This document shows positions 6,921 to 8,196 of a stretch of 8,196 nt of DNA, in pieces (position 1 is the stretch's first letter; each line of letters starts with the position of its first letter). Source of the DNA: Rhizobiaceae bacterium (GTDB lineage Bacteria; Pseudomonadota; Alphaproteobacteria; Rhizobiales; Rhizobiaceae); contig JAGWJK010000146.1 in the NCBI GenBank assembly GCA_028865845.1, positions 1-8,196 of the forward strand, in the 5' to 3' direction. Position numbers and translations under genes: made by a program. The notes under the pieces were generated by a model. That model was given only the letters and a program-made list of their open reading frames with translations, did not search any database and was not told the DNA's origin.

Positions 6921-8063
6921 TTAGGAAAATGGCTCCGTTGGGCCCGCCGCGGGCTTGGTAAACCAGCGGGGTCCTTCGGCGGTCATGTAGATGTGGTCTT
7001 CCAGGCGGATGCCGAACTTGTCCGGGAAGACGATCATCGGCTCGTTGGAAAAACACATGCCGGCCGCAAGCGGCGTTGCATTGCCGCGAACGATATAGGG
7101 CTCCTCGTGAATCTGCAGGCCGAGGCCGTGACCGGCGCGATGCGGCAGGCCAGGCAGGCGATAGTCCGGCCCAAGCGAATATTTCGAAAGCACATTACGG
7201 GCGGCATCATCGAGGGTCGAGCAGGGCGCTCCCAGGCGAGCCGCGTCGAAGACAGCCTGTTGTGCCTCGCGTTCGATCGCCCAGGCATGCGCGAATTCGC
7301 TATTGCCGACGTCGAGCATATAGGTTCGTGTCAAGTCGGAATGATAGCCATCGATCTGGCATCCGGTATCGACGAGAATGGCATCGCCTTCGGCCAGCGT
7401 CTGGTCGCCGTCGGCGCCGTGCGGGAGCGAGGTCGCAGTGCCGAACGACACGATGCAGAAGGTCGAGCCGCCATCGGCACCGGCGGCGCGATGCTGCCGA
7501 TCGATGAAATCGACCACTTCCGATGCCTTGATGCCTGGCTTCATCAGCGCATGCGCCCGCTTGTGGATGTCGAGCGTCAGGTCCATCGCATATTGGACCA
7601 GCGCGATCTCGGCCGGCGATTTGATCCGGCGCAGATCGCGGGTCAGCCGCCCGCCATCCCTCGATCTGTCGGCACCGAGCTGCGCGGCGAGCGCGTGGTA
7701 GAAGTAGAGCGGCATGTCGTCGTCGAGGGCGAGCGCGCCGGTATTGCCGAGCAACCGCGAGATCAGGCCGGCGCTGCTTTCCTCTTCTTCCCATGTCAGG
7801 ATTTCGCCAGGCAGATGCGGCAGCGTCTCGACGCGGCTGCGCTCGAAGCCGGGGACGATGTAATAAAGCGCCGTCGGGGTCACCAAAGCGCCCAGGAACC
7901 GTTCGCTCACATGCCAGACCAGCCCGGTGAAATAACGCAGGCTGTCGGTCGGCCCGAGCAGTATTCCGGCAAGACCGGCGGCCTCGATCGCGCTGCGGAG
8001 CTTCGAGAGACGGATCAATCTTTCCTCATCGGTTATGCGAGGGACAGGATGGTGCCACGACAT
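6921..8063 (-). CDS. M24-family metallopeptidase (Xaa-Pro peptidase/creatinase fold)
   Basis: A 380-residue cytoplasmic enzyme of peptidase family M24B, which includes Xaa-Pro dipeptidases, aminopeptidase P and creatinase-like hydrolases. An N-terminal creatinase-type domain (about 15-145, including DSLRYFTGLVW) precedes the pita-bread catalytic domain (about 153-365). The five metal ligands are all visible: Asp232 (VDTG), Asp243 (HSDLTRT), His312 (GHGLGLQIHE), Glu341 (SNEP) and Glu355 (RLEDH); the proton-shuttle His215 is in SLPHG. It is therefore likely an active two-metal hydrolase and not creatinase, which lacks this metal site. The ATG at 8061-8063 is preceded by AGGA (8072-8075) 8 bases upstream. 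It converges on the ATPase gene with 23 bases between the stops and lies 35 bases after another minus-strand gene, so it may belong to a second operon. It may cleave an imported peptide-like compound; this is inferred from position. Confidence 0.92.
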   Translation of the reverse strand: MSWHHPVPRITDEERLIRLSKLRSAIEAAGLAGILLGPTDSLRYFTGLVWHVSERFLGALVTPTALYYIVPGFERSRVETLPHLPGEILTWEEEESSAGLISRLLGNTGALALDDDMPLYFYHALAAQLGADRSRDGGRLTRDLRRIKSPAEIALVQYAMDLTLDIHKRAHALMKPGIKASEVVDFIDRQHRAAGADGGSTFCIVSFGTATSLPHGADGDQTLAEGDAILVDTGCQIDGYHSDLTRTYMLDVGNSEFAHAWAIEREAQQAVFDAARLGAPCSTLDDAARNVLSKYSLGPDYRLPGLPHRAGHGLGLQIHEEPYIVRGNATPLAAGMCFSNEPMIVFPDKFGIRLEDHIYMTAEGPRWFTKPAAGPTEPFS

Positions 8064-8098
8064 TTCTGGGGTCCTATTCGTTCTGGGCTTAAAATCGT

Positions 8099-8196
8099 TT
8101 AGGCAAGTTTGATGGCGGCCGGACGGTCGAGATTGCGGGAAATATAATCCTGGATCTGCCGAACGATCTGAGCTGCGTGGTCGATCGCCAGCCGGT
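8099..8196 (-). CDS. C-terminal end of an unidentified protein
   Basis: On the minus strand an open frame enters from the right edge and ends with TAA at 8099-8101, giving 31 residues that begin RLAIDHAAQIVRQIQDY and end AAIKLA. The codons are those preferred elsewhere in the window, while another minus-strand frame tested here contains AGA, AGG and ATA, rare in this DNA. The segment looks like a C-terminal amphipathic helix and tail. It is too short for me to assign a family. It lies 35 bases upstream of the M24 peptidase gene on the same strand, so the two are probably in one operon. Confidence 0.55.
   Translation of the reverse strand, partial: RLAIDHAAQIVRQIQDYISRNLDRPAAIKLA

Noticed and set aside
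6993..8102. A 369-codon plus-strand open frame opposite the M24 peptidase gene
   Set aside because: It is antisense to a gene with complete metal-ligand motifs, has no recognisable domain and no convincing ribosome binding site.

Overview
The window is densely coding, GC-rich DNA (roughly 60% GC by eye, strong G/C preference at third codon positions). The protein sequences look like those of a Rhizobiales alphaproteobacterium (Rhizobium/Sinorhizobium/Agrobacterium type). That assignment is inferred from protein style and gene content; no rRNA or other marker gene is present. No tRNA, CRISPR array, insertion sequence or phage gene was seen, and no gene-free stretch exceeds about 110 bases.

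Layout. (1) Bases 1-2874, plus strand: the end of a DppB-type permease, a DppC-type permease, an amidohydrolase/deacetylase-family metallohydrolase and a RidA-family protein, tightly packed and probably one operon. (2) Bases 2890-3729, minus strand: an IclR-family regulator with a TTG start, tail-to-tail with ridA. (3) Bases 3730-3839: a divergent control region with an AT-rich core and three ATGG repeats spaced 15 bp apart. (4) Bases 3840-6897, plus strand: a SelA/DgaE-like PLP enzyme followed by a double ATPase (DppD-DppF fusion type) for the peptide/opine-class ABC transporter. (5) Bases 6921-8196, minus strand: an M24-family metallopeptidase preceded by the last codons of an unidentified gene, converging on the ATPase gene.

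Reading as a system. A peptide-class ABC importer (two permeases and one fused ATPase; the solute-binding protein is not in the window and is presumably upstream) is encoded together with a hydrolase of the dihydroorotase/N-acyl-amino-acid deacylase superfamily, a PLP-dependent lyase-like enzyme, a RidA paralogue and an IclR regulator. The simplest model is uptake of an N-acylated or amide-linked amino compound, hydrolysis of the amide, then PLP-dependent elimination of the amine. The M24 peptidase may add a peptide-cleaving step. The substrate cannot be named from sequence. The amidohydrolase and SelA-like pairing recalls the EF_0837/DgaE cassettes, but the aldolase and PTS genes of the D-glucosaminate pathway are absent here, so this looks like a different and probably uncharacterised catabolic cluster.
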